Source: Acanthochlamys bracteata (taxonomy: Eukaryota > Streptophyta > Magnoliopsida > Pandanales > Velloziaceae). Taken from it: 64,000 nucleotides of DNA. The notes beneath the pieces are model-generated. The model worked only from the letters and a program-made list of their open reading frames with translations. It was not told where the DNA came from and searched no databases. Shown here one piece after another: positions 49,761 to 61,957 of the stretch. The stretch spans positions 2,170,001 through 2,234,000 of the forward strand of contig CM034145.1 of assembly GCA_019914995.1 (NCBI GenBank). The letters run 5' to 3'. The stretch's first letter is position 1; every line of letters starts with the position of its first letter. The position numbers and the translations under genes were made by a program.

Positions 49761-51300
49761 ATGTTTGGTACATGTGAAACGAGGTGAATAGAGGTGAAAT
49801 TGAATCATCCACCTCATTTGGCTTAACCCTCTTTTGCCTCATATGGAGGTCAAAATTTTTATCTATTTAGATTTGAAAATAATAAAATAAGAATAAGAAT
49901 AATAAAAATAAGAGTCATAGAGTAAAACTAATTTTTCACTCTCATCTTATTTGAAATATATTAATAAGAATAATGAAAAGTAAAGAGTTATTTTATTTAG
50001 TTAAACAAATAAATTGAGAAGTAAATAAAATATTTTCTTAGAAAGTCTGAAAATACTCTTATTAGGTCTTGAAAATTTTAAAACTATATATGCATAGTAT
50101 GAAGAATAGAATCGAGTAAAAGGAAGAAAATAATTTAATAATTTTAATTAATTAAATTCTTAGTTGATAGGTTAAAAAAACTTAACGGAATTTTTTGAAA
50201 GAAAAAGTACTATATATAAATATTGTAATTTATATAAAGTTAATAGAGACAGAAAAAAATATTTTACAATTCTAAATTACTTTTCTTCTGAACTCATATT
50301 AGAGTGTAATTCACTCATAAGAATAATAAAGAGAATTATTATTCTTCATTATTCTTATAATAGACTTGCCAATAAAAGTGCGTTTTGGATGAAGGATTCA
50401 CAAGGAGGAGGAAGCAGAAAAGAAAGAATGGCTAAGAAAGGAAGAAAAGAAAGAGAAGAAAAAAATTTTGATAGTGTTTAGATAAATTAGTAAAAAGGAA
50501 GAATGTAACATGCTTGAAATTTTTAGAAGGGTATATTTGTTTTTTTTTTTCATTGTCCTTGGATTAGCTTGCTTTTGAGTAAGTAGTGCATGCGTGTGAG
50601 TCCAATCAAACCTACCTCACTACACCTAACATGACTATTTAGAATTTTCTAAAGTTCTTTAGAAAGTCTTAGGTTTTCCTTTTTTCTTATCACTTTTTCT
50701 TTTTTATTTTTTATTTCCTTTTCCCAGCGCGTAGTTGAGCTTCACCTGTGCCCTCTCCCATGCGATTCTCTTTTCTGGCTGATATTTCTCTCAATCGGCG
50801 CCGGATTAATTTTCTTCTTCTTCCATTCATCCTCTCACAATCAGCAAGCGATTTACTACAAGAGCAGAGCAATTTCGCGCTTTTCTTGTGGCTGCAAGTT
50901 CGCCAAAATTCGGCCAAATTTGCCGACGATTATCGTCGTTAAATGGTTTGTGACTCTGTCGGTCCTTCTCTTCCTCCTTTACTATCTTGATTACGTTGTA
51001 GATTTCGCTGGAGCAAAACCTAGGTTTGGCCGAAATCGTTTCATCGCCGGCGACTACCGCCGTGAGCAACCCAGGCGGCTTACTACTGCTGCTACTGTCT
51101 CACTGCTGAAATTTCTCGCTGGCAGAAACTTGATAATGTTTAATAATATATATTTATTATATCTTATTGTTATAGTAAATATTAAATTTTTATTAAAATT
51201 ATATTCATAATATGAATTAATTTATTTTATTTTATTTTTGTGAAGCATAGGTGAATAAAGAAGCAAATTATTGAATGAATGAAATAAAAGAACTAATCAT
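49761..51300. other. AT-rich and low-complexity intergenic DNA
   Basis: Several short overlapping ORFs on both strands near 50700-51200 and none with a recognisable domain. The region 50711-51130 is less AT-rich than its surroundings and could be the remains of an exon or a promoter, but I see no splice structure or homology to support a gene. Confidence 0.4.
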
Positions 51301-51366
51301 AGGAGGAAATATCAAGCGGCGGTCCTCATTGATGCATTTGACCAATCAAATCTAAACCAAAGATTT

Positions 51367-51414
51367 AGCATCAAATCTAGCATCAAATATAGCATCAAAT
51401 CTAGTATCAAATCT
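51367..51414. repeat. 12-bp minisatellite, four units
   Basis: Four head-to-tail copies of AGCATCAAATCT with two substitutions (ATAT in the second unit, AGTA in the fourth). Related ATCAAATC words flank it on both sides. Confidence 0.85.
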
Positions 51415-51429
51415 AATCCAAAGATTCTG

Positions 51430-54170
51430 AAGATATTTTTTTTTAATTTTGTGGGAGAAAGTTCAACTATAAAAATGAGTGAATGGAGGGCCAAGAAGAA
51501 CCAACAATGAGCGAACGAAGAGCCGACGGGAGACAGAAGGAAGATCAGATTAGAGACGAAAAATTCTTCAGATTTGCTTTCTTATCTTTTTCTCATGTTT
51601 TATTTTTCATACAATATTATTGTGTGTAATATTAATATGAGTGGCTAAATTTTCTAAACTAGAGTGAGGATGAAACCCTAATAAATTTAATTTATTTCTT
51701 AAATATTATGTGATGTACGGATTATTGATTTTATGTGAGTTACTAATTCTTATTTGAAAGGATATTTAGATGTTAAATTTACATGCATGATTAGCATTGA
51801 GTTTGATATCTAAATTATTATATTAATTGTGTTTGCGAGGACCAACCGGAGCATAACTTACGAATTACAGGATTAATAACTGTAGTTAATATTTACTGGA
51901 CCAAAGTGAATGTAACTATATGATTTATGATTTCGCAAAACCTAATGCATCGTTAGTAATTTCAAAATAAGGAGTTAGAATATCACTAGCGATAGATGAT
52001 TTTATACTGGATCAAAGTTAAAGTCATAATTAGAAATCGTATCTAAGAACTGGATCAAGGTGTTAGATACAAAGTCTTCACAATTATCTAATCTATTATC
52101 ATATTTATTTAAAGATTAAATTAGAGGCATTAGTGGTGGATTCTAAAACTCTAATTGTTTGCATATCTGTTTTCTCGATCCGTACGTTACTTTTCGTTCT
52201 TAGCCATCGTACACTCTTGATTCGCTTTTACAAACACAATTTTTATTAGTTAAAAATTTGAATTAAAATTAATAACAATCTTTATGGAACAAACTCGTTA
52301 TCTGATATACGGTAGACGACAACCGTGCACTTGCGGGATAGACTAGAATAGAATCACTGAGTTTTTCTTAGTTGATTTTATTAGATTTTCTGTAAGATTA
52401 ACTCAAGAGGGAAGGGGTGAATTGAGTTAGTCAATAAAATTTTCGTCAAGCTTAGTTATCCTACTGGTAACAGGTTACAGCCGGCTGTTTCAATTCTATA
52501 ACCTGCAGACAGAGAGAGTTTGATTGTTTGCTCACTTATGTAAAGAGGGCAGTACTTAGGATATTTAACGTGGTTCGGCAAAACTCATTTGCCTACATCC
52601 ACAGTCGCTCTATCACCAGAGCCAAAGCTTCACTAAATCTTTAATAAGCTACATATACACCAAGAGTAAAGTGCTTCACCAAGCACACTTACTCTTACCG
52701 GGTATCTTCGCCAAGACAACCCCTAGCAGCCGACTGGACACAACTGTCCCTCTGGCTGATATGTTAGCTCTATTATAAGATCTAAAAATTTTCACCAAGC
52801 TCCACCTGAGCTACCTTTTTCGGTGCCCGCAGCACCACCTTCACAAGGTCAGTAAAATGTTACAAGAAAAATAAACAGAAATTGAGCACAGGATCTATCT
52901 CATGATGATTGTGTGTTCATGAAGTATTTCTGATGAGATGATCAGAGAGGTTGCTGAAAGAGATTTCTTCAGTGTGATCAGCAACAAAATTTTTGTTGTT
53001 GGCGTAGAGTAGTAGAGTTCTTGTATTTCTCTATTTTGCTTGTGTTCTCTCTCTCTGCGCTCTTTCTTTGTTGCTCTGTCTCCCTTCTTATAGTATTTCG
53101 TCTCTGTGCAGGAATCGTTGAAGAGCGTTGCCGTTGGCGCTCTTTTCCATTGGTGGTTCTTCACGTTGGAGAGGGAGCAGTTTTGCCCAGCGGTTAGTCA
53201 ACCGCTTTCTCAATTGCTTTCGGCTGTCTTGATGCAATGTCTCCATAGCATTAAATGTATTGTAAAGATTTAAATTTACCGCCAGTGATTATTAGCTTGT
53301 TTTAGCTAAGTTGCTGTCTGAAACAAGAGAGCTGAGTTGGCTCGTTCATATTTAATGCATTGTTGGTTGACTGCTTGGTTTGATTAAAGATCTTGACTTG
53401 TATAATGTGCTTTCTTCCCTTGATTATAGAGCTTTCTTTTTCTGTGAAAAAGGAAGATGATTTTTGCTCGTTGTAGATCTTCTATTTGAATTGCTTCAAT
53501 ACGTTGTGAGTCCAGAGGATTTTTGAAGTAAGGAATATTTTGTTGCGGTTGAACCCAAATCTCTGTTTCGAAACAGAGAAGTCTTCTTATGCTTCAGTGG
53601 TCAAGCAGCTGACTGCAATGTGACTATGGCATCCTCTGTTTCGTATGCTGTTTAATTTGTAGTAGCATAACAATTGGCTGCATGATGGCTGTTATTGTCT
53701 GCTATAAATAAAATGATATTTGTTTGTCTAATCCTACTGAACTTGATTTCATATTGTTAGTCTAATATAAATTATAGTTTTTAATTATTTGTTATCATCA
53801 AAATTATCTTTACAGTTCCAACAGATTTTATCTACATCAACTCTATCGCGGGAATCCTCCGAGTAGGTGGTTTCCACTGTGTTAGATGAGATGCTACGTT
53901 AAATCTTGTCGTTAAGACTTGTTATTGAAGTAATTATTAACAATTTTCCTATGCGGTAGGTATTTTTTTCAAAGAGAGGCACTAAAAGTTCGACGTCGAA
54001 ATTAGAGGTGATTAAGAGTCTAGTGATTCGTCTAGTTAGGTAAGCTTCTATTCAAGCTTTGATTTTTATGCGGTTATGTTTGGGGAAGAAGGTTAAACTA
54101 ATGCATCAGTTTTGATGTAGAGCTATAGTTCCTTAGGCGTTTAGTGTTACATAATATTAATTTGATACGT
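51430..54170. repeat. Unassigned repeat-like DNA split by a solo LTR
   Basis: Excluding the solo LTR at 52379-53823, this DNA has no long ORF. The stretch 52250-52378, with AACCGTGCACTTGCGGG, resembles the leader or LTR edge of a plant LTR retrotransposon, and sequence resumes at 53829 with ATCTACATCAACTC. The identity of the host element is not established. Confidence 0.3.
52379..53823 (-). mobile_element. Solo LTR, SIRE-like Copia family, with GATTT target duplication
   Basis: 1445 bp, plus-strand ends TATTAGATTTTC and TTCCAACA. GATTT stands at both 52374-52378 and 53824-53828. The first dinucleotide is TA instead of TG, which fits a single G-to-A change in the terminus. It aligns with the LTRs at 8526-8963 and 12203-14138 (shared AACGTGGTTCGGCAAAA, CAGACAGAGAGAG and the ends). 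No internal coding region exists. Confidence 0.85.
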
Positions 54171-54439
54171 AAATTCGATGGACAATGGTAATATTGTGAA
54201 TACTTGTTGGGATTTGGAAGGAGAGTGTGCTAATGCGATTATGGACTTGTGCAGCGTAGGCATTAACGAAAAATTTAAAGTGAAGGTTACCGTACCACCT
54301 TTTTCTTCCTATATTAACGTTAGCACTTGGGCACAAGTAACATATGCTTTGGCCCTCCGGCATACCTTGCCATATTCGTTGCATTATGATTATAGTTTCC
54401 TCATTATGCATGATTCAAGTATGATGCATGTTTACTTTT

Positions 54440-55911
54440 GAACTTGATAGTATGTATAATATTTTAAATTATCATATGTTATGTTTGCTTGTTTTGTTAA
54501 TACTTTGAGTATACAACATACTTGAAAATGATTTCACTTGATTTTATAATTATGGCTTTGCTGTGGAAGGCATGTGATTATGAATTTATGAGATTAAGAA
54601 AGCTTTACAAGTTTATAGATATAATTTATATGTATTGGTACGAGTATTTGAAAATGTATTGTGTTTATGTTTGAAACACACTACACGGAGGCATGCGAGT
54701 AAATCAGGAGCTGAGTTCAGAACCTGAGTAGGTGTGGGGAGAGTTACCCACCTATGGCCATAATAGTATGTAGGCTTAGGCGCGTGGGGGAGATGCCACC
54801 TCCCACCCGAACAAATCAACCAAATGGAGGTAGCCTCGGTGAGGCGCAGATGGAGTCTAGACACCAAGTGCAGGCGGAGATATTGGGTTGGAGATAGATT
54901 TAAGTTTAGATATCTTTACTTCCTGACTATTGTATTTTATCACGGATTTCGAATTATTAAGTATTCTGTTAGAAAAGTATTTCTAATTATTAACATATTG
55001 AGTTTCAATGAATATACTATTTTAATATATGTTTAACTACTGCTTATTTATTAGTTACTTTACTTAATTATTCATTTACTAGTTATTTTATATTTTATAA
55101 CAGACTATTATTTAATATTTGATTTATCAATTAAACATTATTTATTATAACTTAATTTTTTGTTATTAAATTTTTTTTGTGAGTTTTAAGATTTATGTTT
55201 TCCTTAAGAGTATATTATCTTACTAAATTGATTTCGAAACTATATTGACATTGGGTTATATTATATAATTATTCAATTTGCTTGTTGTATTGCATATAAC
55301 CGTATCCCTCCTGCTAAGAACTAAGTCGGTATGGGACGATTCAGAATTTGGTAGATTTGATCCGATCTATCGCTGAATTTTATTCCATGTAGTACTATAG
55401 GATTAAATAATTAGGTAATGCATTAGTGACCTAAATTGGCATATTCTGTTATTTTTACCTCACTAAGATTGGGCTAACTTTTTCATTTCTTTGGCCTCTC
55501 ACAGATAGATCAGATGCAGTAAAGCAAGAATCAGAATTAGCATCATCGACGAAGTCTACGCATTGAGGGTATTCTAATATTCTTCAACACTCCACTTTTT
55601 GCATATAGGTGACTCTGTTATCTCAAGAGGCATATACTACTCTATTGCTTATTTATGTATTGTCGTATATTTTTGGATATATATTTATTTCGTAATGGAG
55701 TGAGTAGGCTACCGGTAGCCAGTAGTCGTGTGTTTATTTGGTGGTATTTATGTTAGTTTTGAATATTTTTATATTGTTGTATGTTAAAGTTGTGTTTACA
55801 CCGTTGACTTTTAGGGGATGTGCTATCAAAATTTGTTTAAAAATTTCTGGTACTTATTAGTTTAAATTTGTTGGGACCATTTTAGATTATGCCCTTGATA
55901 GGGGTGTCACA
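54440..55911. repeat. Second copy of the LTR-like dispersed repeat
   Basis: 55297-55520 aligns with 25710-25930, and the right edge AGGGGTGTCACA is typical of a Gypsy LTR end. The ORF at 54178-54441 to its left has no recognised domain. The similarity to the copy at 24830-26384 is moderate, so the two are old. Confidence 0.4.
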
Positions 55912-56070
55912 GAGAAGTATAATAATAAATTGTGTTTCGATTAGAAGAGTAATAGAAGAAATTTGTGAGAAAATTATTTATGTAATTTTTTATAATAATT
56001 AGATGAAAAAGACAGAAGTGCATAAATTTGTTTACATTTGAGATCGAAAATTTCAAATCTTAGTTTTCTT

Positions 56071-56071
<1 letters not shown>

Positions 56072-56101
<30 letters not shown>

Positions 56102-56480
56102 CAAAAGCTCTAGAGAGTTGTTTATTCAATTCAGCTACTGTAATAAAAAACCAAAACAGTCAATGCAAATATATCTTCAATTTTACTTCAACACCATTAA
56201 TAAGAATATATTTTCATCAATCTAATTCATTTGATTGTTGCTTTTTCACTTCTGTGCAAACGGGTTCAATGCTTACTCGCTCATGACCTTTGCTTCAGAT
56301 CAACCACAGAGGAATAAGATTTCCACTCACTCGAACAAGCTACAAGTCATGGTCTTATTATAGTTGCAAGAACTAGTGCAAAATCCATCTAGAACTGACA
56401 CAACGAGAGTCTAACATGAATATTAGCATGACTACCTGAGTGAATGTCATATTACAAAAAAAAAAAAAACATTATACCCT
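56072..56480 (-). other. Possible retroposed sequence with poly(A) tail
   Basis: A run of 30 T at 56072-56101 reads as a poly(A) tail on the minus strand. The DNA upstream on that strand (56480 to 56102) is UTR-like: no long ORF, with AATAAACAA near 56120 as a possible polyadenylation signal about 20 bases before the A-run. It may be a processed 3' UTR or a LINE/SINE tail. No target duplication was confirmed. Confidence 0.3.
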
Positions 56481-57214
56481 CATATCAAGAACATGAAATG
56501 CCCGAAACACAAATCACAATGCTTGCAAATTGATAAGAGATTAAAGTAAACAGAAAATAAAAAAGATTAAGCACTCTCAAATCGTTTCTTAAGCTTTTCT
56601 CTTTGTTTTTTTCTTTTTATTTTGATTTTGTTCTCTTTTCACTACAACTTTCTCACTACTTTCTAGTTCCTAATTTATATTTATATACTTTTTAATTGAA
56701 TGAACTAATTTTTTAATTTCAAATTACTTTGGTATTTTATTAAATCGCCTAACTATGGCATATACTAGTAGTATTCAAATAGTTTTGAAATTAGAGTTTA
56801 TTGTTATAGTAATTCAAAGCATGCCATTCCCTAACTAGCTATAATTTCAAGTTGGATGATCCATGGGAAACAAGCTTAAATTATAGCCAGGCCTACCTAT
56901 CCCATTTGGGTCTCCAGTGGGCCTCCATTACAACGATTGTACCCATTAAACCCTCTTTTGGGCCTCCACCAACCAGAATCGGTTTTCTCATGCTGTTTCC
57001 TTCCTCGAAAGAATAATTTTGTTATGTAAATGACTTCGTTTTAATAAAAGAAATTATTCTCAAAGCTAATTCCAGATTTTAATAAAATAAGCAAGTCTTC
57101 ATTCAAGATAGCGAATACCAGTGGGATAAAAAAAATGAATAAATTGAAGTAATATTTTCAACTGTAGAAGTTATTTTTTGATTTGAGTGGCTACCATGTA
57201 TCAACTAAATATTA

Positions 57215-57799
57215 TGTTGGATATAAAGATACTTTGATTAGCTTCTAATCAAGCAGTCTATAAATAGCTGTTGGTAGTCCATCATTTAGTCCAACATAGC
57301 TTTTATAGTAATTATGTCCAGATTCATTTATGAAAAAATTATGTCCAGATTCATGAAGAAGTTATGTCCAGATTCATGAGAAAGTTATATCTACATTCAT
57401 CTAACTATCACAAGGAAGTTATGCCAAGAAGTTACTTTGGAGAGTTAGTTATTTAGTGAACTAGCTATCAAAAGATTTTCTTGCATCATATATATATGTT
57501 CCAAATGTGTGAAATTTGGGAGAAGTATAAGAAGCATACAAAGAAACATCTAAAGAGAGAATGCAAGCAAGAAAGCAAATATGTAAGCATATATTGTAAT
57601 TTCATCTTATAGTGATATTTCTTTTGGTGTGATCACACCACCGTGAGATTTTTTTTCGTTTTTTCTCACGTATATCTTGGTGTTGTGTGATTACTTTATT
57701 CATCTTTAACAATCTCAATTTGAATTGCAAGATCCTAGTGTGTGCTATATATTCCGCTGTGTTATTTTTTCGTTCATGCACACTACCTTATTCATAACA
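57215..57799 (+). repeat. 5' LTR of the Tork-like Copia element
   Basis: 585 bp, TGTTGGATAT to TTCATAACA. It contains about four tandem units of a 22-30 bp motif (TTATGTCCAGATTCAT...) at 57311-57400, against two in the 3' LTR. A TATA-like ATATATATGTTCC lies at about 57488. Confidence 0.9.
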
Positions 57800-57801
57800 A
57801 G

Positions 57802-57813
57802 TGGTATCAGAGC
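57802..57813 (+). other. Primer-binding site (initiator tRNA-Met type)
   Basis: TGGTATCAGAGC two bases after the 5' LTR end. Confidence 0.95.
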
Positions 57814-57827
57814 TAACGGTTTTTCTG

Positions 57828-58675
57828 ATGGCAAACAAGTTTGAGATTGAGAAGTTCAATGGGAGCAACTACCCATTGTGGAGGATGAAGATTTTGGCAA
57901 TTTTAACCAAAGAAAATTACTTTGCCACTCTAGAGGATCACCCCGACGATATTACGGACGATAGATGGCAAAAGATAGAAATGTATGCTTTGGCTAATCT
58001 ACATCTTTCTCTTGCTGATCATATGCTTCTTAGTGTCTCAGAGCTAAAGACCGCAAAAGAGGTTTGGGAAAAGTTTGAAAAAGTTTACGCCAAGAAGTCA
58101 ATGCAACATGCTATATTCTTGATGCGAAGTTTGTATTCTCTTCGCATGACTGAAACCTCCTCTTTGGCTGATCATCTTAGTGCAATTGAGTCTCTTTTCT
58201 CTCAATTAACAACACTAGAGAAGAAGATAGAGACTGATGAGCGTGCCTTGATTCTATTCCAAATTCTTATGATCAAGTTGTCATAAATTAAACAGGTAAT
58301 AACGACTTGAAATCACTTATTTATGAAGATGTCGTTGCAGCTGTTCTTGAAGAAGAAAGTCGTCGAAAGGATAAGCTTGATATTGTGCTTGGTGGACAAC
58401 AATCGGAGGTTTTGTTGTTGGCATAAGATAAGAAAAGGAAGCGGAATTATGGAAGTAGTGGCACGGGGCAGCAAAAGAGGAACAAGTGGCAAGTAAAGTA
58501 TTTTGCTTGTGGAAAGTTTGGGCACTACAAGCGTGAGTGCAAATCGTTGACCAAAGGAGGAAGTACAGAAGCCTCCAAGTCTCAAGCATGTGTGGCATAT
58601 AACTCGGATGAGGGTGAGGCTTTAATTGGCGAAATAGCAATTGTTAACGAGGATGAGGCCAAATTTTCTGATGTC
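57828..58675 (+). pseudogene. Copia gag (UBN2) with damaged zinc knuckle
   Basis: The ATG at 57828 opens a gag frame (MANKFEIEKFNGSNYPLWRM, then a UBN2 core with EVWEKFEKVYAKKS) that stops at 58286. It resumes in another frame with Lys-rich sequence and a knuckle at about 58500-58540 reading YFACGKFGHYKREC. The first Cys of the C-x2-C-x4-H-x4-C motif is Tyr, and a stop interrupts the linker near 58424. Both would disable RNA packaging. Confidence 0.85.
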
Positions 58676-61600
58676 TGAATTTTGGATTCAGGAGCATCTT
58701 GGCACATGACATCCAGAAAGGATTGGTTCCACAAGTATGAAGTGGTTTCTGGAGGTAACGTGCGAAGGGAAAATGGCCAAGTCTTGAAGATTATTGGGGT
58801 TAGTTCCATCAGCTCAAGGGAGAAGATGGAAGGATTCGTCTCTTCATAAGGTACGCCATGTACTTGGCATCACTAAAAATTTGCTATTTTTTGGACAGTT
58901 TGATGACCTTGGTTGTAAAATCCGAATAGATGGTGGCATTATAAAGGTCATCCAGGATGGGTAAGAAATCTTGAAGGGAGAAAAGATCGATTCCAACTTG
59001 TACCAAGTGCTTGGAGTGACACTATCACATGGAGATACAAATGTGGCATCCGGCACTAGTTTAGAGAAGGTAACTCGAATGTGGCACTTAAAGCTTGGTC
59101 ATATTTCGGAGTATGGCCTTAAAATTCTCTGTGATCGGAAGCTCTTGGCAGGGCTATCCGAGGTTAAGTTGCCGTTTTGTGAGGAGTGTGTTACCGGGAA
59201 GCAGCACCGTACCAAGTTTGGAAGATCATTCTTCAGAGCCAAAGCCGTTCTTGACTTGGTTCACTCGGATGTGTGGGAATTACCGCAGATTTCATTTGGG
59301 GGCGCCAAATATTTGGTAACTTTTATTGATGATTTTTCTCGACGAAGCTGGGTGTATCCAATCCGAAAAAAGTCAGAGGTCTTTGTTGTACTCAAGTACT
59401 TTAAAGCTCGGGTGGAACTTGATTCCAGTAGTATGATCAAGTGCCTACGGTTGGACAACGGAGGAGAATACAACAGTGAGGAATTCCTTATTTTCTTAGC
59501 CGAACAAGGGATCAAACGGCAGTCCACTGTACTTTATACTCAACAGCAGAATGGAGTTGCGGAGCGATTCAATATGACATTACTTGAGCGGGTAAGGGCT
59601 ATGCTTAAAGTGGCTGGTTTGCCTAACTCTTTTTGGGCAGAGGCAGCCAAGACGGCTTGTTATGTATTGAACCGCATCCCTTCAACTGCTATTGGGTGAA
59701 AGTGCAAATAGAAATGTGGACTAAAATGTTGTTGATTATTCTCGCCTTTATATATTTGGTTGTCCAGTGTTTGTGATGTATAAATCACAGGAGAGATCCA
59801 AGTTGGATCCTAAGTCCAAAAAGTGCATATTTCTGGGGTATACTGAAGATGTTATGGGGTATCGCTTATGGGATCCCACTGCCCGTAAGGTTTTCTGCAG
59901 CAGGGATGTTATCTTTGTAGAAGACCAGCTGCAAAGAACATCAGAAGGTGATGATGCCACTAGATATGCCACTGGAAAGCAAAACTTGCTTCAGGATAAG
60001 ACCGTGGTTAATCCGGAGGAAGCAGAAGATGAAGAAGAAGACTCAGATTCTGTCCATGAACCAACATATGGGCATGAGGAAAAAGTTCTTAAGAATCCAA
60101 CCCTTAGGCGTTCAACTCGTAAAAGAAAAGCACCTGAGAGGTATGCGGATTATTATTTGGAGCCTATATCTAACATTTCATATAATCTTCTTGCTGAAGA
60201 AGGAGAGCCAACAACTCTTAAGGAAGCATTGGATAGTCCAGATGCTGCCCGTTGGATGGAAGCTATGCAAGAAGAAATTGAGGCACTCCATAAGAATGAG
60301 ACTTGGGAATTAGTTCCACTTCCTTAAAGACGCAAAGCGATTGATAACAAATGGATTTACAAGATCAAGCATGGTAGTAATGATCAATTAGAACGGTTTC
60401 GTGCCCGATTGGTTGTAAAAGGATATGCACAAAAGGAAGGAGTCGACTTTGATAAAATCTTCTCTCCGGTAGTTCGTTTGGCAACAATTCGTGTAGTCTT
60501 GGCATTGTGCGCATCATCGGATCTCCACCTTGAACAACTCGACGTGAAGACGGCATTCTTGCATGGTGAGTTGGAAGAGGAGATATACATGGTCCAACCA
60601 GAAGGCTTTGCCGAGGTCGGCAAGGAGAACTTGGTTTGCCGGTTAGTCAAATCTCTTTATGGGCTTAAGCAGACACCAAGATGCTAGTATAAAAGATATG
60701 ATGGTTGTATCGGGAGCCTCGGATACAGCAAGTTAGTCTCGGACTCTTGTGCTTATATCAAGCAGTTTGAGGGAGGTGAGTATGTCATCTTGCTGCTGTA
60801 TGTGGATGATATGCTTGTGGCGAGTCAAAGCATGGAACGCATCTAACAATTGAAGGCTTAATTGGCCAATGAATTTGATACAAAGGACTTGGGTCTGGCA
60901 AACAAGATTCTTGGGATGCAGATATGACGAGACAGAGACAATAGAGAAATCCGACTGTCCTAGGCTGGCTACCTAAGAAAGGTGTTGCAGCGATTTGGCA
61001 TGCAAACAAGTAAGTCGGTATTTACCCCTTTCTCTATTAGTCTCAGGTTATCTTTTTTGGGATGTCCTAGCCAAAATAAGAAGAAGATGGAAATGTCTCG
61101 GGTACCATATGCATCTACAGTGGGAAGCCTTATGTATGCCATGGTATGCACTCGGCCAGACATTGCCCAAGCAGAGGGAGTGGTGAGTAGATACATAGCA
61201 AATCCAGGCAATGAGCACTGGATGGCTGTCAAGAGAATATTTCGATATATTAACGGTACTTTAGATGCTGCATTGTGTTACAAAGGGTCTGAATGTCTTG
61301 TCAAAAGTTTTGTGGACTCTGATTATGCGGGTGATCTTTATAGGAGGAAATCTACTTTTGGTTATGTGTTCACCCTTGCAGGTGGTGCTGCCAATTGGTG
61401 TTCAAAACTACAATCTGTTGTAGCTCTTTCCACAATAGAAGCAGAGTATATGGCAGCAACACAAGCATGCAAGGAAGGCATATTGATGAAGAGATTGCAG
61501 GACGAACTAGGGTACAAACAAGAGTCATTGCCTCTATTTTGTGATAGCCAAAGTGCTCTACATCTTGCAAAAAATCCAGCATTTCATTTCAGAACAAAAC

Positions 61601-61854
61601 ACATTGAAGTGCAATATCACTTTGTTCGTGATATGGTTTCTTGTGGGAGTATTAATTTACTCAAGATTCCTATCAAGGAGAATCCCGTGGATGCCTTAAC
61701 GAATGCAATTTCTTTTGACAAGTTTGAATTTTGCAAAATTTTGTATGGAATCACAATGGACAACAGTAGGGACAGCAGTGGTAGTGGTCATAGGTATCCT
61801 AAGAAAGCATCTCAAGAAAGCAATGTAGTTGGAAAAATTTTGACTAAGGCATGA
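58676..61854 (+). pseudogene. Copia pol: protease, integrase, reverse transcriptase, RNase H
   Basis: Protease begins at ILDSGASWHM, just after a TGA at 58676-58678 in place of the usual Trp. Integrase (58971-59699) has the zinc motif WHLKLGHISEYG and CEECVTGKQ, then TFIDDFSRRSW, RLDNGGEYNSEEF and NGVAERFNMTLLERVRAML. The linker lies in 59767-60327. Reverse transcriptase (60337-60930) has VVKGYAQKEGVDFDKIFSPV, LDVKTAFLHGELEEEIYM, KSLYGLKQTPRC and LLYVDDMLVASQS. RNase H (60982-61854) has RPDIAQAEGVVSRYIA, DYAGDLYRRKST, STIEAEYMAA and LFCDSQSALHLAKN. Stops occur near 59697, 60325, 60687, 60845 and 60925. At least two are TGG-to-TGA or TAG changes, as expected from cytosine deamination. The catalytic residues around these stops are kept. 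Confidence 0.9.
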
Positions 61855-61957
61855 GGTACTTCGGAAGTCAGCTAGTAAGTACTCCGATGCGGGTACTTTC
61901 GTACCAACTTCTTACTTTCTTAGAAAGATATGGCAAAGTATCTTTAAGTGGGAGATT

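Noticed and set aside
50711-51210. Cluster of overlapping ORFs on both strands
   Set aside because: No frame has a recognisable protein or introns. The cluster reflects locally higher GC.
51367-51414. Possible CRISPR-like array
   Set aside because: The units are 12 bp, directly adjacent, with no unique spacers, and the DNA is plant nuclear.
54178-54441. Plus-strand 87-codon ORF
   Set aside because: No domain and no gene structure. An overlapping minus-strand ORF of equal length covers the same place, so it is probably chance within repeat DNA.
60365-60650. Minus-strand ORFs over the Tork-like reverse transcriptase
   Set aside because: Antisense shadows of the conserved pol frame.
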